From Gammaproteobacteria bacterium (lineage in GTDB: Bacteria > Pseudomonadota > Gammaproteobacteria > Arenicellales > JAANXG01), in assembly GCA_024639325.1 (NCBI GenBank), contig JAHEIO010000001.1:1-54403 (forward strand): a stretch of 54,403 nt of DNA, written 5' to 3'. The translations under genes and the position numbers were made by a program. The notes beneath the pieces are model-generated. The model saw only the letters and a program-made list of their open reading frames with translations, had not been told where the DNA came from and did no database searches. The number at the start of each line of letters is the position of its first letter. Position 1 is the first letter of the stretch. Shown here one piece after another: positions 35,642-46,458 of the stretch.

Positions 35642-36303
35642 GAAATGAACTCGGAGTATCGATTCGATTAGCCGCCGCCATTCTCGGGGTTATCGTTATG
35701 CTGCAGGTTGCTGCGGATGGTTCGAATATGCAGAAGGCCCACAGCGCCATGGAGATAGCAAGATCGTACAAGGGTCAGGGGGACCTGCGCAAAGCCGAGC
35801 ATATGTTTCGCGTGGTAATGGAAAATTCGCCGGCAGAAAGCAATATACATCATGAAGCGAAGGATGAACTGGAATATTATATGCCGTTGATCCGCATCCA
35901 GCGATTGTTGTGGGACGGCAAGGTGCGGGCGGTGGAGCAGGAACTTTTTACGCTTCAGCAGGCGTTCGAAGATCAACCGTTGCGACTGCAGGAGATCAAC
36001 CGGATACTCAATGGCCTGCAAGCCGCTGCCGTGGATAGCAAAGAAAAGCCAGATTCCAAAGTCGATGAAAAACACGTTTTGCGCGAAGCTAGGACGAACC
36101 TGGATAGCTACTACCGGCAAAACAACCGCTACCCAACAAGCCGTTCTACATTGGCGGATGTGTTGGATTTCGCTGCGTCGCCACTGAATGCTTTCGAGAT
36201 CGAACGCTACTCCAGCAACGGCCTCGGATACCTCCTGGTATTGCGGAAAAAGGAAGATAAAACCCAGACTATCACTCTGCAGAACACGGGACTGTTGCAG
36301 TAA
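35638..36303 (+). CDS. unknown membrane-anchored protein coupled to the ABC ATPase
   Basis: The 221-residue protein begins with a hydrophobic segment (IRLAAAILGVIVMLQVAA, about 9-26) that would anchor or export it. Residues ~35-130 are helical and look like TPR-type repeats (AMEIARSYKGQGDLRKAEHMFRVVM). A charged linker follows. The last ~75 residues, with RTNLDSYYRQNNRYPTSRSTLAD, resemble the alpha-helix and following loop of type II pseudopilins (ALDxYxxxNxRYPT), but without the pilin N-terminus. I do not recognise the whole family. It starts within the ATPase stop, so translation is coupled. A role in an envelope complex is inferred. Confidence 0.75.
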   Translation: MRNELGVSIRLAAAILGVIVMLQVAADGSNMQKAHSAMEIARSYKGQGDLRKAEHMFRVVMENSPAESNIHHEAKDELEYYMPLIRIQRLLWDGKVRAVEQELFTLQQAFEDQPLRLQEINRILNGLQAAAVDSKEKPDSKVDEKHVLREARTNLDSYYRQNNRYPTSRSTLADVLDFAASPLNAFEIERYSSNGLGYLLVLRKKEDKTQTITLQNTGLLQ

Positions 36304-36364
36304 TCAGGCCAACCTCATTCGGTGTTTCCGCACCGTGCCGTGATAGCGGATTTGGAGTATATTA

Positions 36365-36802
36365 TTGGCCGCAAAGGCTACTCCAAACGCCGGGCTGAGA
36401 GACCGCGGGCAATTGATTCCAAACGTACAAACCATCGTGGCGGCCGCCATGCGCAGCCGACGGCGTCTTAAAGTGCACTACGACAGGCGCGTGGCTCCCC
36501 GAGTTCTGGAGCCGCATTTGATATTTAAGTCCGAGGATAAATCTCTGAATCTGCTCGCTTATCAGGTCCGGGGATACCACTCGTCCAAGCGGCAGGGACC
36601 TTTCTGGAGACCTTTCCAGCTGCGCAAGATCGACCATATCTCGGTCATGGATGAACTGTACGAACCCCGTATAGAGGCGGGATTCTTTAAGGTCTTAGCT
36701 ATGGTGAAAGGTGAAATCCTGCTCCGGGTCGAGGAGGCAGGCGACTACACTTACTTCAACACGGGCATCTACGGGCCGCCCTCACCGAGGCAAGCCGATT
36801 AG
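36365..36802 (+). CDS. stand-alone WYL-domain-like protein
   Basis: The 145-residue protein matches the WYL pattern: AMRSRRRLKVHYD, then RVLEPHLIFKSEDKSLNLLAYQVRGY, then FRPFQLRKI-like WRPFQLRKIDHISVMDE. WYL domains bind nucleic acid or small ligands and usually follow an HTH; here no HTH is present and the N-terminal 30 residues are short and unstructured-looking. The start is TTG 36365 with TTGGAG 7 nt upstream. The protein ends 80 nt before the rpoH stop on the opposite strand. Function is unknown; ligand-sensing is an inference from the fold. Confidence 0.7.
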   Translation: MAAKATPNAGLRDRGQLIPNVQTIVAAAMRSRRRLKVHYDRRVAPRVLEPHLIFKSEDKSLNLLAYQVRGYHSSKRQGPFWRPFQLRKIDHISVMDELYEPRIEAGFFKVLAMVKGEILLRVEEAGDYTYFNTGIYGPPSPRQAD

Positions 36803-36875
36803 CCCGCGAGTTGGAGTTATTCGCCTGACTTCCCCAGCGCCTTCGCTGGGGATCCTGGCGAGAAATGCGGGCTAA
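36799..36875. terminator. branched inverted repeat between converging genes, likely bidirectional terminator
   Basis: Outer arms TTAGCCCGC (36799-36807) and GCGGGCTAA (36867-36875) enclose a perfect hairpin, CCCCAGCG-CCTT-CGCTGGGG (36832-36851), with a smaller CGCC/GGCG pair between. It fills the gap between the WYL gene (plus) and rpoH (minus). There is no long T-run on either side, so Rho-independent action is not certain. Its CCTGGCGAGAAATGCGGGCTAA-like end resembles that of the 29737-29815 repeat. Confidence 0.55.
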
Positions 36876-36881
36876 CATTCT

Positions 36882-37730
36882 TCAAATCGTGCTCAACTGG
36901 TCTTTCATTTTTTCCATGGCACGTTTCTCGATCTGGCGAATTCTCTCGGCGGAAACTTTATACTCCGCAGCCAGCTCGTGCAACGTAGGTTTATCTTCTT
37001 CCAACCAGCGCCGGCGGACGATATCTTGACTCCGCTCGTCGAGTACGGTGATCGCCTGATGCAACCTCAAGTTCATCATTTCCTCTTCATCCGCTTTCGC
37101 GATCAGGCGTTCGGGATTGTGCTGAAGATCCGGTAAATAGCTGGCCGGCGCGGTGTATTCCTCATCGGAGTCATCGCCGTCGAACGACAGGTCCAGCCCG
37201 GACATTCTCGCTTCCATTTCCCGCACGGTATCACGCGGCACATCAAGGTTTTCAGCAATCCGCTCGATTTCATTCTCGCGAAGCCAGCCAAGACGGGTCT
37301 TTGATTTGCGCAGATTGAAGAAAAGTTTCCTCTGCGCCTTGGTCGTTGCCATTTTTACGATTCGCCAGTTGCGGAGAACGTAGTCGTAGATCTCAGCCTT
37401 GATCCAGTGCACCGCAAAGGAAACCAGCCGGACACCCCGCTCAGGATCGAAGTTTTTAACGGCTTTCATCAGCCCAATGTTGCCTTCCTGTATAAGGTCG
37501 GCCAAAGGCAATCCATAGCCGGAAAAACCCCTCGCAACACGGACGACGTGGCGCAATTGCGACAATACCAGTTCCCGCGCGGCATCCAGGTCGTTATCCT
37601 GACCATAGCGGATAGCGAGCTCACGTTCCTGAGCTGCGGTCAGGACGGGCGCCGTGTTCACCGCTTGAATGTAAGACGCGAGGCCCTGACCATTCGGGAT
37701 GTCGATCGGAATAGGTAAGGTTTGAGACAT
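36882..37730 (-). CDS. rpoH: RNA polymerase sigma-32 factor (heat shock)
   Basis: RpoH directs RNA polymerase to heat-shock promoters. From the ATG at 37730 (AGGAG 6 nt upstream) it is 282 residues; an upstream TTG at 37745 is rejected. Region 2 reads [41 protein letters not shown]. The RpoH box [12 protein letters not shown] (133-144), specific to sigma-32, follows. Region 4 ends [20 protein letters not shown]. It lies after ftsYEX on the same strand, the conserved gammaproteobacterial position, but with a 154-nt gap containing a CIRCE operator and a promoter-like pair, so it has its own control. Confidence 0.97.
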   Translation of the reverse strand: MSQTLPIPIDIPNGQGLASYIQAVNTAPVLTAAQERELAIRYGQDNDLDAARELVLSQLRHVVRVARGFSGYGLPLADLIQEGNIGLMKAVKNFDPERGVRLVSFAVHWIKAEIYDYVLRNWRIVKMATTKAQRKLFFNLRKSKTRLGWLRENEIERIAENLDVPRDTVREMEARMSGLDLSFDGDDSDEEYTAPASYLPDLQHNPERLIAKADEEEMMNLRLHQAITVLDERSQDIVRRRWLEEDKPTLHELAAEYKVSAERIRQIEKRAMEKMKDQLSTI

Positions 37731-37761
37731 ATTGAACTCCTGCAATCGATTTGACGGTATT

Positions 37762-37788
37762 TTAGCACTCAGTGAGTTGGAGTGCTAA
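37762..37788. promoter_or_regulatory. perfect CIRCE operator (HrcA site) in the rpoH leader
   Basis: TTAGCACTC (37762-37770) and GAGTGCTAA (37780-37788) are separated by exactly 9 nt, identical to the CIRCE consensus for the heat-shock repressor HrcA (TTAGCACTC-N9-GAGTGCTAA). It ends 31 nt upstream of the rpoH start codon and would overlap the promoter -10 and transcription start region. CIRCE is normally at groESL or dnaK operons; here it implies that HrcA represses rpoH. No groESL, dnaK or hrcA gene is in the window. Confidence 0.9.
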
Positions 37789-37815
37789 TAACAGAAAAAG
37801 TTGCATAGAAATCAA
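37786..37815 (-). promoter_or_regulatory. candidate rpoH promoter overlapping CIRCE
   Basis: On the minus strand, TTGATT (37815-37810) and TTATTA (37791-37786) are spaced by 18 nt. The -10 overlaps the upstream CIRCE arm, placing the transcription start inside CIRCE, as expected for an HrcA-repressed promoter. The match to sigma-70 consensus is moderate. Confidence 0.4.
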
Positions 37816-37884
37816 TGGGATCAACCTCGAAATGAATCAGGGCTACCCCGCGGAGGGGCGATATGCGGGCCGGTTCGAAATCAT

Positions 37885-38799
37885 TTACTGAGGTTCGATA
37901 CGGCGCAGGTGGCGTCCGACGGCGGTTCGCGCCGCCAGCCAGCCCAGGACGCCGCCGGCCACTAGCAGCATTGAAATCGTTCTCGGGTTTATCCCCGACA
38001 TTGCAAATCCGCCGTGATAGAGCGCCATCAATTCAGCGATCGGACCGTCCAGGAGGCTTAAGCATACTGACACGATAATAATCGCGCACACCGCGCCCAG
38101 CACGCCCTGGATCACGCCCCCATAGAGAAACGGGCGCCGGATGAAACCGTCGGTAGCGCCAATGAGTTTCATGGTCTCGATTTCATCTCTGCGATTCAGG
38201 ATGGCGAGGCGGCTGGTGTTGCTCACGATGATGATCACGGCCAATCCCAGGAGGGCCGCCAGCACGATCACGGCCCTTTGAACGAGCTTCAGAATAACAT
38301 GGAGTCTCTTGACCCAAGCCAGGTCCCATTGAGCCAAGTCCACTTCCGGGCGGGTCTCGATGTCTCTCACCAGGGCTTCGATAACCGCCGGATCGCCAGC
38401 GTCGTCGCTGATATGTATGACGATGGAGGCAGGCAGCGGATTCTCCGACAGTATGTCCAGTGCCTGCCCGAATCCCGAACGGGTTTTGAATTCCTCCAGG
38501 GCCTCGTCCGACGTTATCAGTTCTATGCTTTCTGTCTCCGGTCTTCGAGCCAGCTCCTGCTGCAGGGATAGCACATCCTGTTCCGCTACATTTTGTTTCA
38601 GAAAAACGGAAACCTGGGGGCGTCCCTGCCAGTTTCTGATGACGCTTTTGGCGTTATCGACGAGGAGATAAAGCATGGCCGGCAAGGCCAGGGTGATACC
38701 GATGACGCAGACCGTCATAAGGGTAGAGCCGGGTGCACGCGCCAATTGGCCAACACTGGCCAGCAGCACCTGGACATGCCTCAGCAGGTACTCTGTCAA
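37885..38799 (-). CDS. ftsX: cell division ABC transporter permease-like protein FtsX
   Basis: FtsX with FtsE recruits and activates peptidoglycan hydrolases at the septum. The 304-residue protein has a first helix near 25-47, a periplasmic domain (about 50-165), then three helices in the C-terminal half with the family string RLAILNRRDEIETMKLIGATDGFIRRPFLY (seen around residues 205-234). It starts at TTG 38799, overlapping the ftsE stop (TTGA), with GGAG 5 nt upstream. Its length is somewhat short of E. coli FtsX (352) because the N-terminal cytoplasmic tail is short. Confidence 0.95.
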   Translation of the reverse strand: MTEYLLRHVQVLLASVGQLARAPGSTLMTVCVIGITLALPAMLYLLVDNAKSVIRNWQGRPQVSVFLKQNVAEQDVLSLQQELARRPETESIELITSDEALEEFKTRSGFGQALDILSENPLPASIVIHISDDAGDPAVIEALVRDIETRPEVDLAQWDLAWVKRLHVILKLVQRAVIVLAALLGLAVIIIVSNTSRLAILNRRDEIETMKLIGATDGFIRRPFLYGGVIQGVLGAVCAIIIVSVCLSLLDGPIAELMALYHGGFAMSGINPRTISMLLVAGGVLGWLAARTAVGRHLRRIEPQ

Positions 38800-39470
38800 C
38801 CGTGCTCCTCGCTTGCACCCCTGACAAGCCGTCCGTTGTCGAGCTCCAGTACCCGCTTCCTGAGTCGGTCTATATGCCGATACTCGTGAGTTGCAACGAG
38901 CACGGTGACCCCGAATTGATTGAACTGGTGGAAGATGTCCATGATCTCGTCGGATAGCAACGGGTCCAGGTTTCCGGTAGGTTCATCCGCCAGCAGTACC
39001 GGCGGGCGATTGACCACGGCGCGGGCAATACCGACGCGTTGTTGCTCTCCCCCGGACAACATGATTGGGTAGAGCCGCTCCTTGCTGAGCAGATCTACCT
39101 TGTCCAGTGCGGCACGGACACGACGGCCGATCTCCCGGTGTCCTACTCCCGACACCACCAGAGGCAGGGCCACATTGTCGAATACCGTTCGGTCGTGCAG
39201 CAGCCTGTGGTTCTGGAATACAACACCGATTTCGCGACGCAACCGCGGAATGTGCCGATCCTTCATCCGGGTAACGTTGCGTTCATTCACGATGAGCTGC
39301 CCTTGGGTCACATTTTCGACGCGAATGATCAATTTGAGCAGAGTGCTCTTTCCCGCTCCAGATCGCCCGATTAGAAATGCCATCTCCCGCTTCTCCAGGA
39401 AAAAACTGACGTTTCTCAGGGCCTCGTGGCCGCTCTCATAACGCTTCGAAACCTGCGCAAACTGGATCAT
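38796..39470 (-). CDS. ftsE: cell division ATP-binding protein FtsE
   Basis: FtsE is the cytoplasmic ATPase of the FtsEX complex. The 224-residue protein has Walker [17 protein letters not shown]-loop region [17 protein letters not shown], signature [16 protein letters not shown], Walker [22 protein letters not shown] and H-loop LVATHE. The start is typical ([18 protein letters not shown]). It overlaps ftsX by 4 nt and follows ftsY by 32 nt. Confidence 0.97.
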   Translation of the reverse strand: MIQFAQVSKRYESGHEALRNVSFFLEKREMAFLIGRSGAGKSTLLKLIIRVENVTQGQLIVNERNVTRMKDRHIPRLRREIGVVFQNHRLLHDRTVFDNVALPLVVSGVGHREIGRRVRAALDKVDLLSKERLYPIMLSGGEQQRVGIARAVVNRPPVLLADEPTGNLDPLLSDEIMDIFHQFNQFGVTVLVATHEYRHIDRLRKRVLELDNGRLVRGASEEHG

Positions 39471-39502
39471 GACTGCCGCCCAGAGCCGAGTTCAGATCAG
39501 GC

Positions 39503-40411
39503 TCATTGTTCCTGAACCAGTGCGTCGACAAAGGACCGGGCTTCGAAGGGCTGCAGATCGTCGAACCCCTCGCCGGTACCGACGTAGCGGATCGGAATTT
39601 GGAACTCGTTTGATATTGCAAGGACTATACCTCCTTTGGCGGTTCCGTCGAGTTTGGTGAGGCACAGAGTGTCGACGGAAACGGCGTCGTTGAAATGCCG
39701 CAGTTGCGACAACGCATTCTGGCCGGTTGTGGCATCCAGTACCTGCATGATTTCATGGGGTGCGCCCTCGTGCACTTTGTTCAACACGCGCTTTATTTTC
39801 CTGAGCTGTTCCATGAGGTCACTATGCGTGTGCTGACGACCGGCGGTGTCAATGATAAGGATGTCCACGTTCTTTGACAGTGCCGAACTGAGTGCGTCGT
39901 GAGCCACCGCCGCCGCGTCTGCGCCCTGGTGTTGTGCAACGATCGGGATATCGAGTCTGCGGGCCCAGGTCTGCAGCTGCTCCAACGCGGCGGCGCGGAA
40001 CGTATCGGCCGCGGCGAGCATGACCGATTTTCCCTCCTGTTTGAAGCGGTTGGCTATCTTTGCGGCCGAAGTCGTTTTTCCTACACCATTCACACCAACC
40101 ACCAGCAGCACGTAAGGTCTGCAGCTCAATTCTGGCGGCGCGCCAGTTTGCTCGAGCGTCGAGACCATGGCCTCGCGAATCATTTCGTTCAGAGCCGCTA
40201 CGTCCGATATTCTGTGCGATTTGGCGGACACCCTCAGCCTCTCGACAATGTGTTCGCTCACGGAAACGCCGACATCTGCACTAATGAGGATATCTTCCAG
40301 ATCATCGAAATCGCTGTCTTCGAGCTTCGTCGCACCAAAAAGCTGGGACAAACCACGGGAGAGCGAGAGCCTCGATTTGCTCAATCGCTTGTGGAGTTTA
40401 CTGGCGCCCAT
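39503..40411 (-). CDS. ftsY: signal recognition particle receptor FtsY
   Basis: FtsY is the SRP receptor GTPase that targets membrane proteins. The 302 residues cover the N domain (LSRGLSQLFGATKLEDSDFDDLEDILISADVG) and G domain with GVNGVGKTTSAAKIAN, LAAADTFRAAALEQL, DTAGRQHTHSDLM and TKLDGTAKGG. The long acidic A domain of E. coli FtsY is missing, as in many other bacteria. The 272-nt gap to the divergent M16 gene shows no frame I can support and no strong promoter match. Confidence 0.96.
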   Translation of the reverse strand: MGASKLHKRLSKSRLSLSRGLSQLFGATKLEDSDFDDLEDILISADVGVSVSEHIVERLRVSAKSHRISDVAALNEMIREAMVSTLEQTGAPPELSCRPYVLLVVGVNGVGKTTSAAKIANRFKQEGKSVMLAAADTFRAAALEQLQTWARRLDIPIVAQHQGADAAAVAHDALSSALSKNVDILIIDTAGRQHTHSDLMEQLRKIKRVLNKVHEGAPHEIMQVLDATTGQNALSQLRHFNDAVSVDTLCLTKLDGTAKGGIVLAISNEFQIPIRYVGTGEGFDDLQPFEARSFVDALVQEQ

Positions 40412-40683
40412 TCTGTTTCACTTCTGATTTAGCCGAGGCTCCGATCAATTCCGCGTACTTCCATTAAAAATGACGCACCAGCGTCGATCGCAATCAACGG
40501 TTTGCCAGGTTGCGCCACAGGGCTCAAGGGCGCGGCCTGATTGATCGGGGCTCGACCGCGCAATGATGTTACGGTGTGTCGATTTTCTGTATCCTACCAT
40601 GTTATTTTGAACTTGCCCGATTCATCCTGGTCTTGAATCAGCACCGGTGAAGCAATTCCGCTACTAATCGAGAATATCGTGAA

Positions 40684-42039
40684 ATGAAAAAAAGTTTGGT
40701 CCTACTTTGCCTGTTCAGCGTGGTTGCGGCGTGTGCCACTGAAAGCGCACGAAAGCCGGCAGCGCCTGATGCCTACGAGAAAGTGCTCGACAACGGGCTG
40801 AAGGTGCTGGTCAAGCCCGATACCCGCGCACCCATCGTGGTATCTCAAATCTGGTACAAGGTCGGCGGCAGCTACGAGCCGGATGGCAAGACCGGGGTAT
40901 CCCACGTTCTGGAGCACATGATGTTCAAAGGCACGAGCACCACGGCGCCCAACGAGTTTTCACGAATCATTTCGGCGCTCGGTGGACAGGAAAATGCTTT
41001 TACCGGTCGCGACTATACGGCTTATTTCCAGACCCTGGAAAAGTCGCACCTGGAGACCGCATTCAAGCTCGAATCCGGGCGAATGCATGATTTGGTATTC
41101 GATACGGCGGAGTTTGAAAAAGAAGTTGAGGTCGTCAAGGAAGAACGGCGCTCGCGCACGGATGACAGTCCTGAGGCGGTAACCTATGAACGGTTCATGG
41201 CCGCGGCATACAAGGAATCCAGTTACCGCAATCCGATAGTGGGCTGGCCCTCGGATCTCGAGGCGATGCGGGTGGAAGATCTTAAAAGCTGGTATTCCAG
41301 CTACTACGCACCGAACAATGCAACACTGGTCGTTGTGGGCGACGTCGAACCCGTTGAGGTATTCGAATTGGCCGAAAAGTACTTTGGCGGGATACCGGCG
41401 CGTGATATACCTGGCATCGTGGATCGTGGCGAACGGCCCCAGTCTGCAAGCCGCCGGATCGAGGTCAGGGCCCCGGCCAAGGTTCCGTATCTCCTGCTCG
41501 GGTATCACGTTCCGGTGATCGCAACGACCAATAACATGGAGGACTGGACGCCCTACGCACTCGAGGTGGCTGCGTATCTGCTCGACGGCGGTAAAAGCGC
41601 CCGGCTACATTCCGAACTCGTGCGCAAGCAGGGAATCGCTTCTTCCACTGGCGTCAGCTACGACCCGCTGGCACGTAAAGCCACGATATTTTTGTTCAGC
41701 GCGAATCCATCGCAAGGTGAAACGGTCGCTGCGGTGGAGTCGGCAATTAAAGAGCAGATCCGGATAATGAGTGAAGAAACTGTATCTGATGAGGAGCTGG
41801 AAAGGGTCAAAGCACAAATCGTCGCCGGCAAGGTCTACCAGCAGGATTCCAGTTTCTATCAGGGCATGCGTCTGGGGCTTCTCGAGACCAACGGGTTGGC
41901 GTGGCAGCTGGGCGAAGAAATTCATCACCGCCTGCGTGCCGTAACCGCTGAGCAGGTACGCGAAGTCGTGAAGCGATATCTGAGGGAGAGCAATTCGACG
42001 GTGGCGGTACTGACCCCCGAATCGGACGCAGAGGGATAG
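40684..42039 (+). CDS. M16 family zinc peptidase, lipoprotein, catalytically complete
   Basis: This pitrilysin/processing-peptidase-like protein is 451 residues with an N-terminal lipoprotein signal (MKKSLVLLCLFSVVAACATES, Cys at residue 17). The inverted zinc motif HVLEH is present (His74, Glu77, His78), with the downstream Glu region around FDTAEFEKEVEVVKEERR. It is paired with a second, motif-less M16 gene 3 nt downstream. Paired active and inactive M16 subunits that work together are known. Substrate is unknown. This position between ftsY and rsmD is conserved in gammaproteobacteria. Confidence 0.93.
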   Translation: MKKSLVLLCLFSVVAACATESARKPAAPDAYEKVLDNGLKVLVKPDTRAPIVVSQIWYKVGGSYEPDGKTGVSHVLEHMMFKGTSTTAPNEFSRIISALGGQENAFTGRDYTAYFQTLEKSHLETAFKLESGRMHDLVFDTAEFEKEVEVVKEERRSRTDDSPEAVTYERFMAAAYKESSYRNPIVGWPSDLEAMRVEDLKSWYSSYYAPNNATLVVVGDVEPVEVFELAEKYFGGIPARDIPGIVDRGERPQSASRRIEVRAPAKVPYLLLGYHVPVIATTNNMEDWTPYALEVAAYLLDGGKSARLHSELVRKQGIASSTGVSYDPLARKATIFLFSANPSQGETVAAVESAIKEQIRIMSEETVSDEELERVKAQIVAGKVYQQDSSFYQGMRLGLLETNGLAWQLGEEIHHRLRAVTAEQVREVVKRYLRESNSTVAVLTPESDAEG

Positions 42040-42042
42040 ACC

Positions 42043-43353
42043 ATGGTGCAAATGCGGGTTAACTGCCTGTTATTCTTGTTGCTTGCTACCGTCGGCGCGG
42101 AAGCGCGTGCATTCTCACAAATTCAGCACTGGATCACGGATAACGGTGCCAGGGTATATTTCGTCGAAACGCATCAAATTCCTATGGTGCAATTCGTGGT
42201 CGGTTTTGACGCAGGCAGTGCAAGAGACCCAGCCTACCTGAAAGGCTTGTCGAATATCGTAAAGGGCATGGTCGAGGAGGGTACGTCGAGCATGGACGGC
42301 GATATGATTTCGACCAGTTTTGATTCCGTTGGGGCGGAATACTCTTCCGGCAGCGGGCGTGACATCGCGTTATTCGAGCTGCGCAGTCTCAGCGAGGAAG
42401 CAATTCTGGACGGTGCAATCGACGTGTTTGGCGAAGTCATCAGCGAACCCTCGTTCCCGGAAGATGCTATGGAACGCGTCAGGCAGCGGGTTTTGATCGG
42501 CCTGAAAAGGAGAGAGCAATCTCCCGGGAGTGTCGCATCACGGGTTTTTTACAACAGATTGTACCAAGACCACCCCTACAGCCATTCCCCCCTTGGGGAA
42601 GAGCAGACAGTCTCGCAGATAAGCAGACAGGATCTGGTTGATTTCCACGAAGAGTTTTACGTGGGGGCGAATGCGGTGCTCGTGATCGTCGGTGATCTGA
42701 GCCCCGAACAGGCGCGAATCCGGGCCGGGCAAATCGTTGACGGACTGCCGCGGGGAGCGAATCCGTCTCCCATCCCCGAGGTCCGGGGCTTGAACGAGTC
42801 CGTTGTGTTGAGTGTCAGCTTTCCATCCAGCCAGACCCACCTGCTGATGGGTCAGGCCGGTATCGCGCGCAACGACCCTGATTATTTCCCGCTGTATGTG
42901 GGCAACCACATACTTGGAGGCAACGGTCTGATATCCAGGCTCGCCACGGACATAAGAGAAGAGAGGGGGCTGGCATACAGCGTTTACAGCACTTTTAGCC
43001 CGATGAAGGAGCCCGGCCCGTTCATCGTCAATCTGCAAACGCGCAGTGACCAGGCGGAACTTGCGGAAGGGCTGTCCATGGAAACAGTTCGCCAATTCGT
43101 CGAGCAGGGTCCCGACCAGGATGAGCTGGAAGCGGCCAAAAGCAATATCATCGGCGGATTTCCACTGCGTGTCAGCAGCAACGGCAAGATCGCCGACAAT
43201 GTACTTGGCATTGCATTTTACGGTCTTCCGCTCAACCATTTGGCGACTTTTTCAGAGCGCATCAAAGACGTCAGTCTAGAACAGGTCAAAGGGGCATTCC
43301 AAAGACGGGTTTTACCCGGCAAATTTTTACGCGTGCGGGTCGGAAGTGGCTGA
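42043..43353 (+). CDS. M16 family protein lacking the zinc motif (partner subunit)
   Basis: The 436-residue protein has a signal peptide (MRVNCLLFLLLATVGAEARA, from the second ATG at 42052). The region where HxxEH should be reads KGLSNIVKGMVEEGTSS, so zinc-binding residues are lost. C-terminal family strings are kept, for example SSQTHLLMGQAGIARNDPDYFPLYVGNHILGG and REERGLAYSVYSTF. It probably forms a heterodimer with the upstream active subunit (inference from paired M16 families). ATG 42043 or 42052 may be the start; the first overlaps the dispersed repeat motif. Confidence 0.92.
   Translation: MVQMRVNCLLFLLLATVGAEARAFSQIQHWITDNGARVYFVETHQIPMVQFVVGFDAGSARDPAYLKGLSNIVKGMVEEGTSSMDGDMISTSFDSVGAEYSSGSGRDIALFELRSLSEEAILDGAIDVFGEVISEPSFPEDAMERVRQRVLIGLKRREQSPGSVASRVFYNRLYQDHPYSHSPLGEEQTVSQISRQDLVDFHEEFYVGANAVLVIVGDLSPEQARIRAGQIVDGLPRGANPSPIPEVRGLNESVVLSVSFPSSQTHLLMGQAGIARNDPDYFPLYVGNHILGGNGLISRLATDIREERGLAYSVYSTFSPMKEPGPFIVNLQTRSDQAELAEGLSMETVRQFVEQGPDQDELEAAKSNIIGGFPLRVSSNGKIADNVLGIAFYGLPLNHLATFSERIKDVSLEQVKGAFQRRVLPGKFLRVRVGSG
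42044..42062. repeat. copy of the GCGGGTTAA repeat arm at a gene start
   Basis: TGGTGCAAATGCGGGTTAA matches the right arm of the repeat at 29799-29818 (TGGTGCAATTTGCGGGTTAA) except for one base deletion and one substitution. It contains the candidate start codons of the second M16 gene. I see no inverted partner nearby. Confidence 0.4.
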
Positions 43354-43388
43354 TATTCCTCCCTTTCCGCATACGCTGCTGCCGCAAA

Positions 43389-43958
43389 TTGCCCGGCAGG
43401 TATAAAAGCGGAGTCCGCGTTATCGGAGGGCGGTGGAAAGGCGCTAAGATAATAGCGCCCTCTGCTGCGGGGTTGCGTCCGACATCGGACCGGATTCGGG
43501 AAACGCTCTTCAATTGGCTGCAACCGCGCATCACGGGTGCGAAATGCCTGGACCTTTTTGCGGGAAGCGGTGTTCTATCGCTAGAGGCGCTGTCCAGGGG
43601 TGCGTCTCATGCGCTGGCCGTGGATTGTCAGCTCCGTTCAGTTGAGGCCATGTCCAGCGTATGCAACAGGCTGGAAGTCTGCGGTCTTGAGGTGCGGCTC
43701 GACAGGGCGGAAAATTTTCTCGAAAGACCCCACGAAGATGTTTTCGACATCGTATTCGTGGACCCTCCGTTCGATCTCGGGATCCAGCAGTCGATATGCG
43801 CGAAGCTTCAGGAGTTCAGGTGGCTGTCGCCTGATGCCCTAATTTATGTCGAGAAGGCCGGGAAGAATGGATTCATTTGCCCGGCCGGCTGGCTTGAGTT
43901 GAAACGCAAGCACACCGGCAATGTCACATACATGCTGTTCCAGGTACCGGGCAGTTGA
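43389..43958 (+). CDS. rsmD: 16S rRNA (guanine-966-N2)-methyltransferase
   Basis: RsmD methylates G966 of 16S rRNA. The 189 residues include SGVRVIGGRWKGAKI, LRPTSDRIRETLFNWL, LDLFAGSGVLSLEALSRGASHA and the catalytic motif VFVDPPFDLG (DPPF-type). The start TTG 43389 is the only conventional one before the conserved region; the frame extends upstream without a stop past the M16 stop, so a slightly longer start is possible. It follows the M16 pair by 35 nt. Confidence 0.95.
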   Translation: MPGRYKSGVRVIGGRWKGAKIIAPSAAGLRPTSDRIRETLFNWLQPRITGAKCLDLFAGSGVLSLEALSRGASHALAVDCQLRSVEAMSSVCNRLEVCGLEVRLDRAENFLERPHEDVFDIVFVDPPFDLGIQQSICAKLQEFRWLSPDALIYVEKAGKNGFICPAGWLELKRKHTGNVTYMLFQVPGS

Positions 43959-44009
43959 CAGTCCAATGTTTTTCTAAGTAGTCTGCGCGCACGATGAATT
44001 GGAGTATTC

Positions 44010-46457
<2,448 letters not shown>

Positions 46458-46458
46458 T

